DNA of 64,000 nt from Tetragonia tetragonoides (GCA_038025085.1 CM076152.1:22404001-22468000), one strand, 5' to 3'. Counted from the first letter of the stretch, positions 1 to 10,929 are shown. Made by a program: numbers and translations. The notes: generated by a model from the letters alone, not told the origin.

Positions 1-281
1 AATAGAAGTAGGAGAAGGGGGAGCCAGCATGTGGATTCGACATACCGTCCGCCTGTAAAACCGTCGTCCGATCAAGGAGACGGAAAAAAGAAAAGAAAGA
101 GGAAAAATCATCGTCTCCAAAGCGCCCCCTGGCCTGGTACGTTTTCTGCCTATAATCTAACACATTACTTCATGCTAGCGCTTTTACTAATAACTTAATG
201 AGACATATATGACAGATACCAAACATGCGGTGTCAGGCTGAGAAGGTTGTTTTGCTGAGGCTGACGCTCACTAAAGAATAA

Positions 282-495
282 AAGCAGTGGGTCTATGATA
301 TGGAATTTGGATCACTAATGGAGGTGGTTAACTTGAGGTTGGATCGTGGATTGGCATTTTGGTTGATGGAGCGCTTGGATGACCATCGAGGGACTCTGAA
401 ATTGAGGGATGGTTTGGAAGTGGAGATAAAACGCAATGAAGTTGCCTGGATTCTTGGTATTCCTAATGGGGTTTTGGACTTGTCTGACAAAATGA
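282..495 (+). pseudogene. Plant mobile domain/DUF1985-like N-terminal fragment
   Basis: An open frame starting at KQWVYD and continuing into MEFGSLMEV, then GLAFWLMERLDD and VAWILGIPNG. This order (a GFGSLL-like motif, an aliphatic-Trp-Leu helix, then a LG(I/L)P-G motif) is the pattern I know from plant mobile domain / DUF1985 proteins, which occur as domesticated genes and inside MULE transposons. The frame ends in a run of 14 G. No start context, no downstream domain and no partner gene are visible, so this looks like a broken piece. Family assignment is from memory of the motif order and is tentative. Confidence 0.35.
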
Positions 496-509
496 GGGGG
501 GGGGGGGGG
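496..509. repeat. Poly(G) run, 14 G
   Basis: Uninterrupted run of 14 G. It disrupts the fragment just upstream. Similar runs occur at 6313-6328 and, as C, at 41253-41266. Confidence 0.9.
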
Positions 510-559
510 ATATTCTCCTTTTCATGTTGAGGAGAAACAACAATTCGAGCGGTTTCACA

Positions 560-1215
560 ACTAGTCATTGTGGATCAAGAGAAAGACTAAAAGTTTCACC
601 CATAGGATCAGAAATATCACATAAATTCTCAATAACGTCAATAGGAAATGGTGCCTCCTTGTTATTTCCACAACCTACAGCAGCTGTGGTTGTGACAGGT
701 TCTGCATTAGCAGTGTCAAAACTAGGCGGTCTAGCTCTCCACACTGTATCAGTTTGCTTCTTACATTTATCATCAGCATGTCCAAATACTGAACATATTG
801 AACAACAATGTGGTAGCCATTCATATTCCACTTCCTGATCATAAGTCTCACCAGTAGGGCCATGTAATTTTAAAGTCTTAGGGAGCTCAGATTTCATTTT
901 AATTTCAATACACAGACGTGCATATTCCAATTTAGTTTTGGCTATTGTTGTACCATCTGTACACAAAGGCCTTCCCAAAACACTATCAATCCTGCTAAAA
1001 CCAGCTTCAGACCACAGATTACTTCAAATACGACAATTTAATCCATACAAGCACAGCAGTAACATCAATCGATTTCACATCCAAATCAACAGACCAATGT
1101 CTAAGGATGAATGGACGGTTATTGAAGTACCAATGTCCACTCTCATAAGCACACACCATTATCAATCATCTGAGTTTCAATTTTACCACATCCATTCCAT
1201 TGCATGTTCACAAAA
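560..1215 (-). pseudogene. L1-type LINE ORF1 fragment (DUF4283 and CCHC zinc knuckle)
   Basis: The minus-strand translation reads NNRPFILRHWSVDLD, then AVLVWIKL, then an interrupted stretch, then GRPLCTDGTTIAK, EYARLCIEIKMKSELPK and EVEYEWLPHCCSICSVFGHADDKC. This is the plant L1 ORF1 layout: DUF4283 followed by a zf-CCHC_4 knuckle with the C-x2-C-x4-H-x4-C spacing CSICSVFGHADDKC. A stop and a frame break near 980-1000 show that it is dead. No ORF2 follows, and a T run (about 1218-1229) marks its upstream edge. Confidence 0.65.
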
Positions 1216-1238
1216 CCTTTTTTTTTTTTGATAATTTG

Positions 1239-3500
1239 GCAACGAACCATAAATAAAACTGGTCGATGCACCGTGCTTGGCACAGACTCGTTTATCTCGA
1301 ATGACTAATTGAAAATTAGGTATATGAAATATTATTCATCTTTCATTTCAAACTATCGATTTAAATTGATCTAAACATGAATAACAAGATTAATTGATAC
1401 ATAAATATAGGATAATGATTCACTAGTGGAGTATGGCTATGTGGAATACTCATAATTAAGGACTAATTGGCTTGATTTTGCAACTATTATTCTATCAATT
1501 GATGATTAAAAATATTTTTTTATCCACTCAATTCCACTCAAATGAAGTAATAATAGAGCAAAAGACCTAATAATAAAACAAACCGGAGAGAAAACTATCA
1601 GCTCAATGGGGAAGTTTTCACATTTTTACTAATTGACAAACATTTTTCAACCTCCACAAATTATTAGCTTGCAATGCAACATTTCATGTCAAACATTGAT
1701 ATGTGCGTTTGAACCTAAGGTAAAATGGGTAATTAAACCCGAAAAGTGAGAGAGAAACGTATCCTAAAATATGTGTCATCTTGTGCCGAGTTTTTAAATC
1801 CTCCATTTAACAACTTAAACACAGTCAGTTCAGGTTTTTACCTACAGAATAACATTGGGAGCAATAGAGTTTTAGAACAGCATAGACATGGTTTGAAATA
1901 CCACATTACAGATACTGTGATTCAGAAACGTTCAAGGCAGCAAATTGAACTTCGTACTTTGTTTTTATCCCAGGGATGTGAGGAAGAGAATGGAAGGAAC
2001 AACTAGGTAAGGGGAAGGGACATACCTTAGTGAAGCTGGTGATATAAGACACAACAACAATGATATCATCGAATTTGCCACCATAATATCGAAAACCAGC
2101 ATCTTGGGCTGCTGTTGAAAAAGGGGTTTGCCGATCTCTATCTAGTGCCCGTTGGCGTGCTAAGATAGCTGACACTTGAGGCTCTAGACGTGCTCTCAGT
2201 GCATGGACCACCACTGCTGTCACCTCATTGTTGTACAAGTTATCAAAGAGTCCATCTGTCCCAGCAATTATGACATCTCCAGGTGCAATAGGTATGGAGA
2301 ACACCTGCAACAAACAAATACTTTAAACTCGATTTGTTTTTCCCCCTATTTTTGTTTTCCCCACAGTTTTGAGCATGTGCATTTTAAAAATTAAAATACT
2401 GTATTAGATATTGAAGCTTCCCTCATAGAAGATCATAGACTTGACAATCAAAAATAAGATGGTCTTGTATACCAAGAATTCACAAGAAAGAGAAACCACA
2501 ATGTATCAGCTTGTCATTCGTTCTATAATATTATTGAACACTATGAATGTATTGTGCCCTAGTAAGTGTTATGATCCAAAAATGCAGGCTACAAGTGTGG
2601 GATGCTTTAAGCATAGCTTCAAGCGAAGATACGATTTCATCTTCCCAGAAAAGCACAGCTTATACGCTAACGAATTACAAAGCTCTAAAGCTGCCTGAGG
2701 TCGGCCAAAACAAGGTCAATTACAGTTCTGATGGTAAGAGTCTAAACCCTATCACAAATTATTGACATTGTGCCATACTTGGGTTAACCACGCATCTAGT
2801 TTGCCTCCCAGCTAAACTGGGACTGAAGTTGTTCTGAATATCTATGATTTGCTTATATTAGGTGACAGTGCTTGAAAGGAAGAACACTACAAGGATTGCC
2901 CATATGAAGGATGATTCTGCTACGGTTGAGAGAGCAGTCAATGTTAAATTAGATTTCAGCCTCTAGGGAATGGCTCTTTCATTTTGAATCAGAAAGCAAG
3001 TATATCTCAGGCTTTGGCCAGCTTACCAAGATTAATAATAAATCCAAGGGCTGAGAGATGTGATGAGGATGGAGTCACTTGTTGGAATGTATGGGGATGC
3101 AATAAACCCATAAAACAAAAGGAGGAGCAGGAGGCTCATATCTAAACAAAGAGTTGATGCTCCTGATAGTCCCCAGATGGCTAAGTTTGGATTGAAATTT
3201 GGTGCAATTTAAGCAAGTTTACCTGCAACTCCGCAAGATGGATTTTAACTAGTTTCATGGTTATCGTAAAGATATGTTCTTATGCCATAGAGTTGTTTCA
3301 AACCTGACTATAGTAATGGTGCCTCATATCGGTCTTGTGGCAAGGATGATGAATCATAGTCTATCTTTTCTTTAATTGTACGTCATGTCAGTTCCCTCGT
3401 TCAGTTTTACAAATATTCTCTGTTATGCAAAGGAAGAATAGAGTTTGATCTTGTTGTCATGAGCCAGAACTCATGAACTGGTTTAGGAATGAAGCCCAGG
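1239..3500. repeat. Duplicated segment, copy A
   Basis: Collinear with 13249-15831: both start at GGCAACGA(A/G)CCATA and end near GAAGC(C/T)CAGG, sharing the PP2C exon and its flanks with scattered substitutions and small indels. Copy B carries an extra 270-bp MITE. Copy A ends directly against an L1 fragment. Confidence 0.88.
2026..2304 (-). pseudogene. Orphan copy of PP2C fourth coding exon
   Basis: 93 codons open between a TTGCAG acceptor and an AAG/GTATGT donor, the same borders as the exon at 14359-14649. It holds the C-terminal PP2C motifs DGLFDN (metal-binding Asp) and GGKFDDI. Compared with copy B it lacks four codons in the QVTAQKIAALARQ stretch (reads QVSAILARQ), and DDITVVV is changed to DDIIVVV. 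Exons for the rest of the catalytic domain are absent around it, so it cannot make a phosphatase alone. It could still be spliced as an alternative 3' exon of the PP2C gene upstream, but the eRF1-like gene lies between. Confidence 0.85.
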
Positions 3501-3504
3501 CAGT

Positions 3505-3800
3505 TTCATTAGCTTCAATAACATTTCCAATAGCAAATGCAATGCGAAACATATTCTCCTGAGCCCAATATTGAACACCAAGGCCATACAATTTCACCCA
3601 AATTAGAACACAATCAATACTTTCCTTTCTCAAATCCATATCGATCAGGAACCCAGGGTTTCATTATTACCGGTTTTATTATCAAACATCAAACATCCAG
3701 TTTCAAGAGCTTTTGTACGATTCTCAAAAGTACTTTAATGAACCAGAAATAACCCTTAGGCAAGGCTGAAACATTTTCAACAAAAAAAAACCACTAATAA
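3505..3800 (-). pseudogene. L1 ORF1 (DUF4283) fragment
   Basis: Reads MDLRKESIDCVLIWVKLYGL followed by QYWAQENMFRIAFAIGNVIEAN, matching the plant L1 ORF1 pattern 'vPiWVkLygLp..yW....l..Ia..iG.pi..d'. Upstream frames carry FWF and LLKL remnants with stops. It is inserted exactly where duplicated copy A ends. Confidence 0.55.
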
Positions 3801-4571
3801 ATTTTTAAAGGTGGATTGTCTCCAAGAACATGGCAAACAACACCAGTAATCAACCTCATAATGTATATCATTAAAATTAATTTTGACGAATGTCTTATAC
3901 CCTGATCACTCGAGGAGCTCGAGGATCCATCAACATTCGGAGTGAAGAAAGCCCGATGGAACGAAGGTCAAACTCAAATGGAACAATTTCCCGAATTTCT
4001 GAAACAGTCTTTGATATCTTCTTATTTTTGTGATCTTTGGCTTTCGATTTACCCTTTTCTGCTTTGCCTTAGGCTTAAGCTGTCAACAACGTCAAGACCT
4101 CTGAATTCCACCACCAACTTGCAAGATACATAAAGCTTAGTAAAACAATGTACATATATGCATAACAAATGAGCAATAAAATATGAGAAATCAGTATAGT
4201 TTCTTCTCCCTCACCTTAAAATCCACTTTCAATGGAGAACATCAATGATCAAATTCTGAGAAAAAAATATCATTTCACAATAAACTAATACAGATTCAAC
4301 AATTGCCAAAAAATATCAGGTACCAAAAGCGAAGAAGTACTGACTTTGTTTTTTCATTTTTCCATAAAACAACGACTACAAATTAATTAACTGGTTGCAA
4401 AACTAGATCAACATGAGCACAAACCAAAACGGTGGGCACAGATGAAAATTAAGAGTTCAAAGATCAAATCAAGTAGTTACTGTCCTACTATACTGAGAAC
4501 TACAAACAGAAAACAATCTTTAATTTTGAGTACTCCACTGTAAAGTAAATCTTAACACGCTTCACGTATAT
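3801..4571. other. No gene recognised
   Basis: AT-rich sequence without a credible reading frame. One short plus-strand frame at 3942-4133 has no recognisable motif. Confidence 0.5.
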
Positions 4572-4590
4572 ATCTAATTATGTTCTAACA

Positions 4591-4856
4591 TATCAACATA
4601 TCAACATTACCCCAGTGTCTCCAAAGAGGCTCCCGCCTAGGCAGGGTAAGGGGGGGTCGGTTGTACGCAACCTTACCCCTGTGAGAGTCTCGCAGAGAGG
4701 CTATTTCCGTTTGACCCGAGATCCGAAGTGCGACGACCATCGGCAACTTCACAATAAATAAGAAGTGACGACAGTTTATGAGCCATTTTGCTTTAGTCCA
4801 TTACATTCCGAAGCCAAAAAGTATAGAAGCTTTTGGCTCCACTGGAAATTGTGGAC
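4591..4856 (-). mobile_element. SINE with RTE-like tail, full copy
   Basis: Flanked by a perfect 19-bp target duplication (4572-4590 and 4857-4875). Read on the minus strand, it ends in a TTG/TTGATA-type tail preceded by GGTTGCGTACAACC and CCTGCCTAGGCGGGAGCC, which resembles the 3' end of the RTE LINE at 20552-23095 (ACTGCGTACATCTGG, CTAGGCGGGATAC). It shares about 190 bp with the SINE at 21130-21416, but the 5' heads differ. Non-autonomous; presumably copied by RTE machinery. Confidence 0.85.
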
Positions 4857-4875
4857 ATCTAATTATGTTCTAACA

Positions 4876-5500
4876 CTAACTTAAGAAACAAATACAACTG
4901 CACATGAACACTGGTGCAGAAACAGAAACTGAAGTATACAAATACAACAAGCCAATATTATAGTTGAAACTTATATGTCAGACATTCTAGCCAAGGAATT
5001 TGCTCTAGAAATGCCAGTGTAAGTCTCAGCAACAAGGATCTGTAATCCGAGGCAGCAAAATGATTCGCAATCACTATTACCCCTGAAGCTTTTCTTGACT
5101 AGAAACAAAATATTGGAGCAATACTTTTATCTTAGTAGAACCATACTAAAGTAATTGTGAGCTAAGATGTTCCAAACTTTTACTTCATGACCACAACTGC
5201 ATTAATATAACTATATAAGAACCTCTAGTAATCAGGTCACTAGTTTGCAATAACAATTCACAGCTCATAGCTTGAAACAAAATTGCAGGATGATCTACAA
5301 ATACTGAAATCTGATTTATCTATTTTCATAGGCAGAGAGCTGAATGTACATACTAGTCTACCTAATTACTTTACTTGAAAATGTGACAGTATTTCGACAG
5401 TATATAAGGAAAAAGTAACATGTATACCGACCTAGAGCACCAGGACCTCGTTGGTCAATTTACACAGATTCTGTTGTTCCTTGTCTGATTTACTAATAAC
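4876..5500. other. No gene recognised
   Basis: AT-rich spacer with no supported feature. Confidence 0.5.
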
Positions 5501-5508
5501 TAATAACC

Positions 5509-5871
5509 TAGGTAGCACGAGTACGGGTACACGGACATGAGACACGCGGATACGGGACACGGGATATGACAATTCTCAAAATTCCGGATACGCGGGCACG
5601 TCAAAGAAAGCACTGAATCTAAAAAATGTTAAAGAAAACAGAAAATTATATTCCCACATGTAGTAATTGTGCCTTGAAAGAGAGTGAACAGTGAAGATAT
5701 AGAGAGAGAACTAGAAGAAGCGCCGGAAGAATGGAGGAATTTTAGGGTTTAGAAAAATTTTTAGAGAGAGAGAACCAGACAAAGTGTCCCAAGTGTCCAA
5801 AGCGTGTCAAAGTGTCCAATACGTTTAGATACGGGACACAGCACCCATTTGGAGTGTTCGTGCTTCCTAGG
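5509..5871. mobile_element. Small TIR element with GTGTCC/GGGACAC words
   Basis: Ends are inverted (TAGGTAGCACGAGT versus the complement of ACTCGTGCTTCCTAGG-type sequence) and flanked by TAATAACC at 5501-5508 and 5872-5879. The subterminal parts are crowded with CACGGGACACG and AAGTGTCC words. Possibly a MULE-like MITE (8-9 bp target duplication). See the similar architecture at 9748 and 32161. Confidence 0.5.
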
Positions 5872-5879
5872 TAATAACC

Positions 5880-7008
5880 ACCTTTTCCATTGCCCCTTTC
5901 ACAGCACTCTTGTCTCCGAGAAGTACAGCAAACAGGTTCTCTGCTGCGACATGCTCAGCTATATAGCCCTATTAAAATTTTGACATTAGTATGTCTAGGC
6001 TTTATGCTTAGAATGCTAGGGCTTGTTTTGGAGCCAAACTAATTTTGATCATCTACACTGCTCTACCACAAAGAAGTTAGAAAAGATCAGACCATACAAT
6101 TGTTACTTAGAGCCTACAATCAATGCTAAAAAGAATATATACCACAACACTACAACAGGGTGGGAAGCTCATCCAACTCATCAGTGCAAAAAAACAGTAT
6201 AATCAAACCTCATGAAAGACTATTTTAGTTTTATCAAACTCACCAAATTAGAAGAATTTTTTTAAAAAAAAGTTGCAGATCAGGCTTCCAACTGGAAACA
6301 ATTTTGCATTTTGGGGGGGGGGGGGGGGAGGCACTTAAATAGAAGCTACAAAAGATAATTGCTAGTACATGGCACTGTGCAAGAGTAAATGTCACTATGT
6401 CAGTGAAGCCCAAATTTTTATTAACTGGTATATAATTCAGATCCATTCACCACTCCCTTTATGAATGTTAGAAAATATTTTGAGAACCAGAATAAACCAT
6501 AGAAATGTATGCTTGAGACGAGAAATGCCATTAAGAATTTGACCAAGAAAGACTCAGTATCTCAGTAGAGTGCTAGCGAACGTGTGGCTCTATAAAACAG
6601 GCACAATAGCATCCACAGAAAAGTAGGCCGAGAAACTAAAAAGGCAATGATTTGCAACAGCTGCCACAATAAGCTGTTTGCTTCCAACAGCAGCAGCAAA
6701 TAATGCAGACAACAATAGCAGTATGAATACTAGTTTATATTAGTAGAACCACTTTCCAAACAGCAGATCAGGTAGCTTCATCGGAAAGCCAATCAATGTC
6801 TACAGACTACAAATACCACCAGAGGTTCAACCCAAAAACAATTTATGTTTATATTATATCACTAGCTACATGCTAGTTTATATACTAGAGCCAATCTTCT
6901 AAAGAAGAAAGGGACATTGATCTTCAAGATAGCAGATCACGTGACGACAATTCACAGAGCGAGTTTTCGTCAGAAACCCGAACCATACAGACTTCAGCAG
7001 TGCCTTCA
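5880..7008. other. No gene recognised downstream of the eRF1-like gene
   Basis: Apart from the G run, no supported feature. Part may be the 3'UTR or further 3' exons of the eRF1-like transcript. Confidence 0.4.
6313..6328. repeat. Poly(G) run, 16 G
   Basis: Uninterrupted run of 16 G. Confidence 0.9.
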
Positions 7009-7116
7009 TTAGTTGGCATCAAAATTGACTGCAGTACATATATACCAGACATCCTGATTCCTGAACGCACACAAAATGAGGTGATTGTTTAAAAGCACCA
7101 TCGGCGTCTCTATCTG
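7009..7116 (-). other. Possible terminal exon of the eRF1-like transcript
   Basis: Starts after a NAGNAG-type acceptor (GTGCCAGCAG/ATAG), where both choices keep the same frame. It gives 35 codons (QIETPMVLLNNHLILC...) and then TAA at 7009-7011. Confidence 0.3.
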
Positions 7117-7192
7117 CTGGCACAAAAACCAAATATAAGAAAACAACAGCAAACACTATTATCATAAATCAGAACCCCAAAATCATACGGAC

Positions 7193-7333
7193 CTTGGTAA
7201 CACGTTGAACTAGTGGCATACAAAGTTCTCTGAACAAGGGCATATGCACCAAGTAACTTTGGTTCTTCAGTACTGGAAGGACCAAGCAGGATTTCCACAT
7301 ACCGAAAACTGTGGGAACTGGTTGAATCTCCGG
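7193..7333 (-). other. Possible 3' exon of the eRF1-like transcript, part 2
   Basis: Bounded by CCATCCCAG/CCGGAG and ACCAAG/GTCCGT. With phase-0 joining to the previous part it stays open for 47 codons (PEIQPVPTVFGMWKSCL...). A second frame across it is also open, so coding is not proven; a spliced 3'UTR exon is the safer reading. Confidence 0.35.
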
Positions 7334-7464
7334 CTGGGATGGAAATCAATGTCAGAACACTAATAAAGCTCAAAAGACCAAGGACTTAAAGGAGATGGGT
7401 TAATCAAAATTGATGTAACAATTTCAGTTCCTTATATAGAAAAGACCGGTTTAAGAGTTCAAAC

Positions 7465-7599
7465 CTCACTTAGTACTTCAGACACATGGAAGTCATTTAA
7501 CTGAGAATCAGGAACCATATTTAAACCGACAGCTCGCACATCAGGGCAGGCATTGTGCCCCTCCACCTGCACTGGTAATGGGGAAGAAGAGACTAATTG
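7465..7599 (-). other. In-frame extension after the eRF1-like stop, part 1
   Basis: 45 sense codons continue in frame after TAA (QLVSSSPLPVQVEGH and on to SEVLSE), ending at a possible donor GAG/GTTTGA. If left unspliced, the frame stops two codons later at TGA. Confidence 0.4.
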
Positions 7600-7602
7600 T
7601 TA
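7594..7602 (-). promoter_or_regulatory. Leaky stop context TAA CAA TTA
   Basis: The stop codon of the eRF1-like frame is followed by CAATTA, an exact match to the CARYYA readthrough motif known from tobamoviruses and some cellular genes. Plant eRF1 has been reported to be autoregulated by readthrough combined with nonsense-mediated decay, so this context is likely inherited from a functional eRF1 gene. Confidence 0.7.
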
Positions 7603-8400
7603 GTCAGAATCTCCAAAATCTTCACCATCAACAGAATACACATCAAAGGACCCCATATCAAGCTGGTAGCGAAGGAGACCCCCAATTCCACCAAAGCCAC
7701 GGCAAAACTGTGAGCCTTCCTGTGATTTGTTGGTCACAAATTCAAGGGTGCACCCAAACTTCTTATACTCGCTAGCAAACCAATCCAACAACGGCATCTG
7801 GTTTTGAACCACAAAATCTCCACCAGTTTCTGGGTCCTTGAAGTTGCTTTGATTGGCCTCCTGTTCCTTGTTAAAGTGTTTAATTATAATCTCCCCAGTT
7901 GCAATATTTTTCAGCTCATACCTATTTATACCCAAATTCTCCCAGACAATAAGAGTCTCCACAGCACCCATCTCCAAAGTCTTCAATGTGTCATCCACTC
8001 CAAAAACATACTTGGTGGTGTCCAGGCTAATTTCCTCAAAATACTTCCCAATCAACTTCTTTTCCTGAATGAACTTAACATTGGCAAGGATTTCAGCAGA
8101 AAGCTCAATTGCCTGATTGAAGCCACTTTCACCACCATATGAAACATCCACTACAGTTAGTATTTTGGCCTGCAGACGATGATCAAACATATCTGACTGA
8201 CTCAGCTCAGTCTTAAAGTCTGCAGAACCAGCAAGTATAAGCCTAGAGACATTGGGCTGACTGCTATGTGGATTAATGATAAGAGATATCATGCTCGTAC
8301 CATTTCCTCTTGCAGCTTCCAATGATTTGATTTGTTTCTTAATCTTCCATATTGCAATGTTCTTCTCAGTTTCAAGACCATCACCAGATGTCATAGTCAT
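7600..8400 (-). CDS. ERF1: eRF1-like protein with internal deletion (266 aa)
   Basis: Class-1 translation release factor eRF1 normally decodes all three stop codons in the ribosomal A site and triggers peptide release with its GGQ loop. Here [14 protein letters not shown] and [18 protein letters not shown] match the eRF1 N-terminus, then the frame jumps directly to [11 protein letters not shown], normally near residue 200. About 160 residues are lost in frame, including NIKS, YxCxxxF and GGQ. The rest of the middle domain ([19 protein letters not shown]) and the whole eRF3-binding C domain ([40 protein letters not shown]) are open to the stop. Start: the ATG at 8400-8398; an upstream in-frame ATG (8421) exists near the splice acceptor. 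Several normally invariant residues are changed (GLILAGS to RLILAGS, DPRLQAK to DHRLQAK). It may be a decaying paralogue, or a protein that binds eRF3 without terminating. Confidence 0.85.
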   Translation of the reverse strand: MTMTSGDGLETEKNIAIWKIKKQIKSLEAARGNGTSMISLIINPHSSQPNVSRLILAGSADFKTELSQSDMFDHRLQAKILTVVDVSYGGESGFNQAIELSAEILANVKFIQEKKLIGKYFEEISLDTTKYVFGVDDTLKTLEMGAVETLIVWENLGINRYELKNIATGEIIIKHFNKEQEANQSNFKDPETGGDFVVQNQMPLLDWFASEYKKFGCTLEFVTNKSQEGSQFCRGFGGIGGLLRYQLDMGSFDVYSVDGEDFGDSD

Positions 8401-8425
8401 TATGTTAAAGCTCAAGAACAACTAC

Positions 8426-10296
8426 CTGCAAGCAACATAAATGATCAATTCTTTTCTCAAGTTGTCCATATATCAAGACAACAAAATAAAATATCATTTA
8501 CTAGCCAAATATCACATAATTGGTACGGTATGAAATATGAACTTCATTTTTATGTTTATGAGTGAACATAAATTTCACTTCATTTCAAAATAAGTGAACA
8601 ACTTAAACAACCTAACTAAAATCCTAGCTAATTCCTAAATAACAAATAAGGCTGTATTCATAGGAATTTTTGGTAACTCAAGCGATGTATCTAACTCTCT
8701 GTATCCTACCCAAAAGCTATCTTGCCCTCAATTGTTCAAGTTTAAGTATTAATATCTTAAAACAATTCAAGTGTTCACATCAATGCGTCATCACAAATCC
8801 AATACAATGCCATATCACCAATTCATCGTATTTCAATAACCATCAAACAATCCAAGGCATACTAGCCACCACAAGAGCAATAATCAATCGAATCATTTCT
8901 CATAAGTTCATAGCCGAATAACCTCAAAACGGTTCAAAGAGCTCTCATCAAGGTATGCAGATCAAGATTATAACACATGTTTAATCTTCACCAAAGTCCA
9001 TCTCAGAAGCACAAGAAAAATAGTTCTCGATCTAGACTAGTCAAGCAAGTCATTTACGTCATAATTTCAGCATTCTTAACAAAATAATTTCAGCATACTT
9101 AACATTATAATCTCAGCATTTATCAGGTCCATAAACAAGCACAAACAATAGACACCTAACGCCACAATCAGTCTGCAACCAATCAAGCAATTCCGAGGTT
9201 AATACCACACCCATTAAACCAATCTTTGACATTGAAAATATTCTTAATTTTTATACTCTGAGAACAGCAGCTATAAATAAGCCTTACACGAGCACAAATC
9301 ATACCTATTAAGCCACGAACATAAGAACATACTCAATTATACTCTTTTTAGAAATTACACCACTAATTGTGCATAATACACGATCAAATCTCATCCTTGA
9401 CATATAATAAACTTACTGAAATTCCATTCTAATACAACCAGAGCAATAGTTCAGCTATAAACCATTAAAACAGCAGCTAAGTAATATATTATTATTATAG
9501 CACGTCACTTTTCACTTCAAATCACAACCAATCATCATATTTCACTTCTCCTTACCCATGGTCAAACAATAGCCATCAGCAAGTAGTAGTATCATTTATT
9601 CCTAATACATGCTAAATTCATATAACAATGCATATCACATATCAATTAGCCAGAAATATAACAATTGACAATCCAAATCAATTCACAAAAGATAGACATG
9701 ACGGTTATTCTAAATCATTAATCCATATAGTCATGCATATCAAACCTAGGGTGCAAACGAGCTGATGCACTCGCGAGCAGCTCGTGAATATACTCGGTCA
9801 AAGCTCGTTCAATAATAAACGAGCCGAGCACGAACACCAATTTAAGACTCGTTTATTAAACGAGCCGAGCACGAGCATTCCTCAACTCGGCTCGTTTAAT
9901 ATTTTCATGGGTGATATTGTCTATAAACTTAGTGTGCTCGCGAGTAGCTCGTGAACGGCTCGGTCAAAGCTCGTTTAAAACTTGCTCGATAAGAAACGAG
10001 CCGAGTACGAGCACCAATGCTCGTTTAATAAACGAGCCGAGCATGAACACATAAATACTCGGCTCGACTTGACTCGTTTGCAACCGTAATCAAATCCCCC
10101 AAATCAATCCACAGAGCATGTTTACATATACCAAATCAATTAATTACGCAAACAATAGTGACAAAAGTATTGACAGAATTCAGCAACAATATATTCAACA
10201 AGTGATACACAAAAAATACATAGATTAAACAAATAGATGAACATGTTAAGCAGTAAGCACGAAAACTTCAAGAAACCAGAATCATAACATACATAC
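8426..10296 (-). other. 5'UTR intron of the eRF1-like gene
   Basis: Donor CTCAAG/GTATGT at 10296 and acceptor TTGCTTGCAG/GTAG at 8426, 25 bases before the start codon. A long 5'UTR intron is usual in plant eRF1 genes. Its only recognisable content is the CTCGGCTCG element at 9748-10087; 8430-9740 is AT-rich and featureless. Confidence 0.7.
9748..10087. mobile_element. Foldback-like element built of CTCGGCTCGTTTA words
   Basis: Inverted ends GGGTGCAAACGAG and CTCGTTTGCAACC enclose a region where CGAGCCGAGCACGA and its complement CTCGGCTCGTTTAA recur at least six times in both orientations, with AT spacers. Flanks ATCAAACCT and ATCAAATCC could be a decayed 9-bp target duplication. No coding capacity. 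Lies in the 5'UTR intron of the eRF1-like gene. Confidence 0.55.
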
Positions 10297-10412
10297 CTTG
10301 AGAAAAAGCTTTTTTGCTCTCCTTTGCACCCCTTATACTCTCTCTTTCTCTCTCTAGCTAATTAAGAACAGCGTAAAAGTATCAAGAGACCCCCTCAGCC
10401 TGTGTTTATAGG
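10297..10412 (-). promoter_or_regulatory. Core promoter and first 5'UTR exon of the eRF1-like gene
   Basis: On the minus strand, CCTATAAACA (about 10403-10412) is a TATA box. It is followed about 25-30 bases later by the presumed start of a CT/GA-rich leader (10380-10297) that ends at the CTCAAG/GTATGT donor. Start site not measured. Confidence 0.6.
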
Positions 10413-10629
10413 TTGTTCAAAGCCGTAGTTTAGTAGGGGAGAGAAAAGCAAAAGAGAAAAAAAAAATTAGAAACAAAAAAGTAAAAAGTAAAAAGTAAAA
10501 AGTAAAAGTAAAACTTTTTGGTGTTTGCGTGTCCTGTATGTACTCCTATCGCACAAGGAGAGTATTTTTTTGTAGGAACAATTACTTTTTTGTTTGCGTG
10601 AAGATTTTTGTTTTAATTTAACAAATTAA

Positions 10630-10924
10630 GGGGCTGTTTGGTTGGGGTAATGATTAATGGGGTAATAGAATGAGTTTTTAGGTCAAAATGTGAGGTATGT
10701 GAGATAGTGGGGGTTAGATTTTGTGAGAATGAGAGTAATGATTACCCTCATTTGGGGGATAATTGAAACTCACCTTCCCCTAGGGTAATGACTTTCCCCC
10801 ATTTTCCTTCATACTCTCCATTACCCTCTATTAATCATTACCCTCATCACCACTTTACCTTACTATTTTACACTTTAATTTACTTCATTACTCCTTTAAT
10901 CATTACCCCTAACCAAATGGTCCC
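10630..10924. mobile_element. Tourist-like (PIF/Harbinger) MITE
   Basis: Inverted ends GGGGCTGTTTGGTTGGGGTA and its complement (ending ACCAAATGGTCCC), with a TAA target duplication at 10627-10629 and 10925-10927. Rich in TAATGATTA and ATTACCC words; no coding frame. Confidence 0.8.
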
Positions 10925-10929
10925 TAAAT

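Noticed and set aside
7110..7373. An 87-codon frame (SFRYVEILLGPSSTEEPKLL) as an independent gene
   Set aside because: Lies over a possible 3' exon of the eRF1-like transcript, has no known motif and continues into evident intron sequence; kept only as an alternative frame of that exon.
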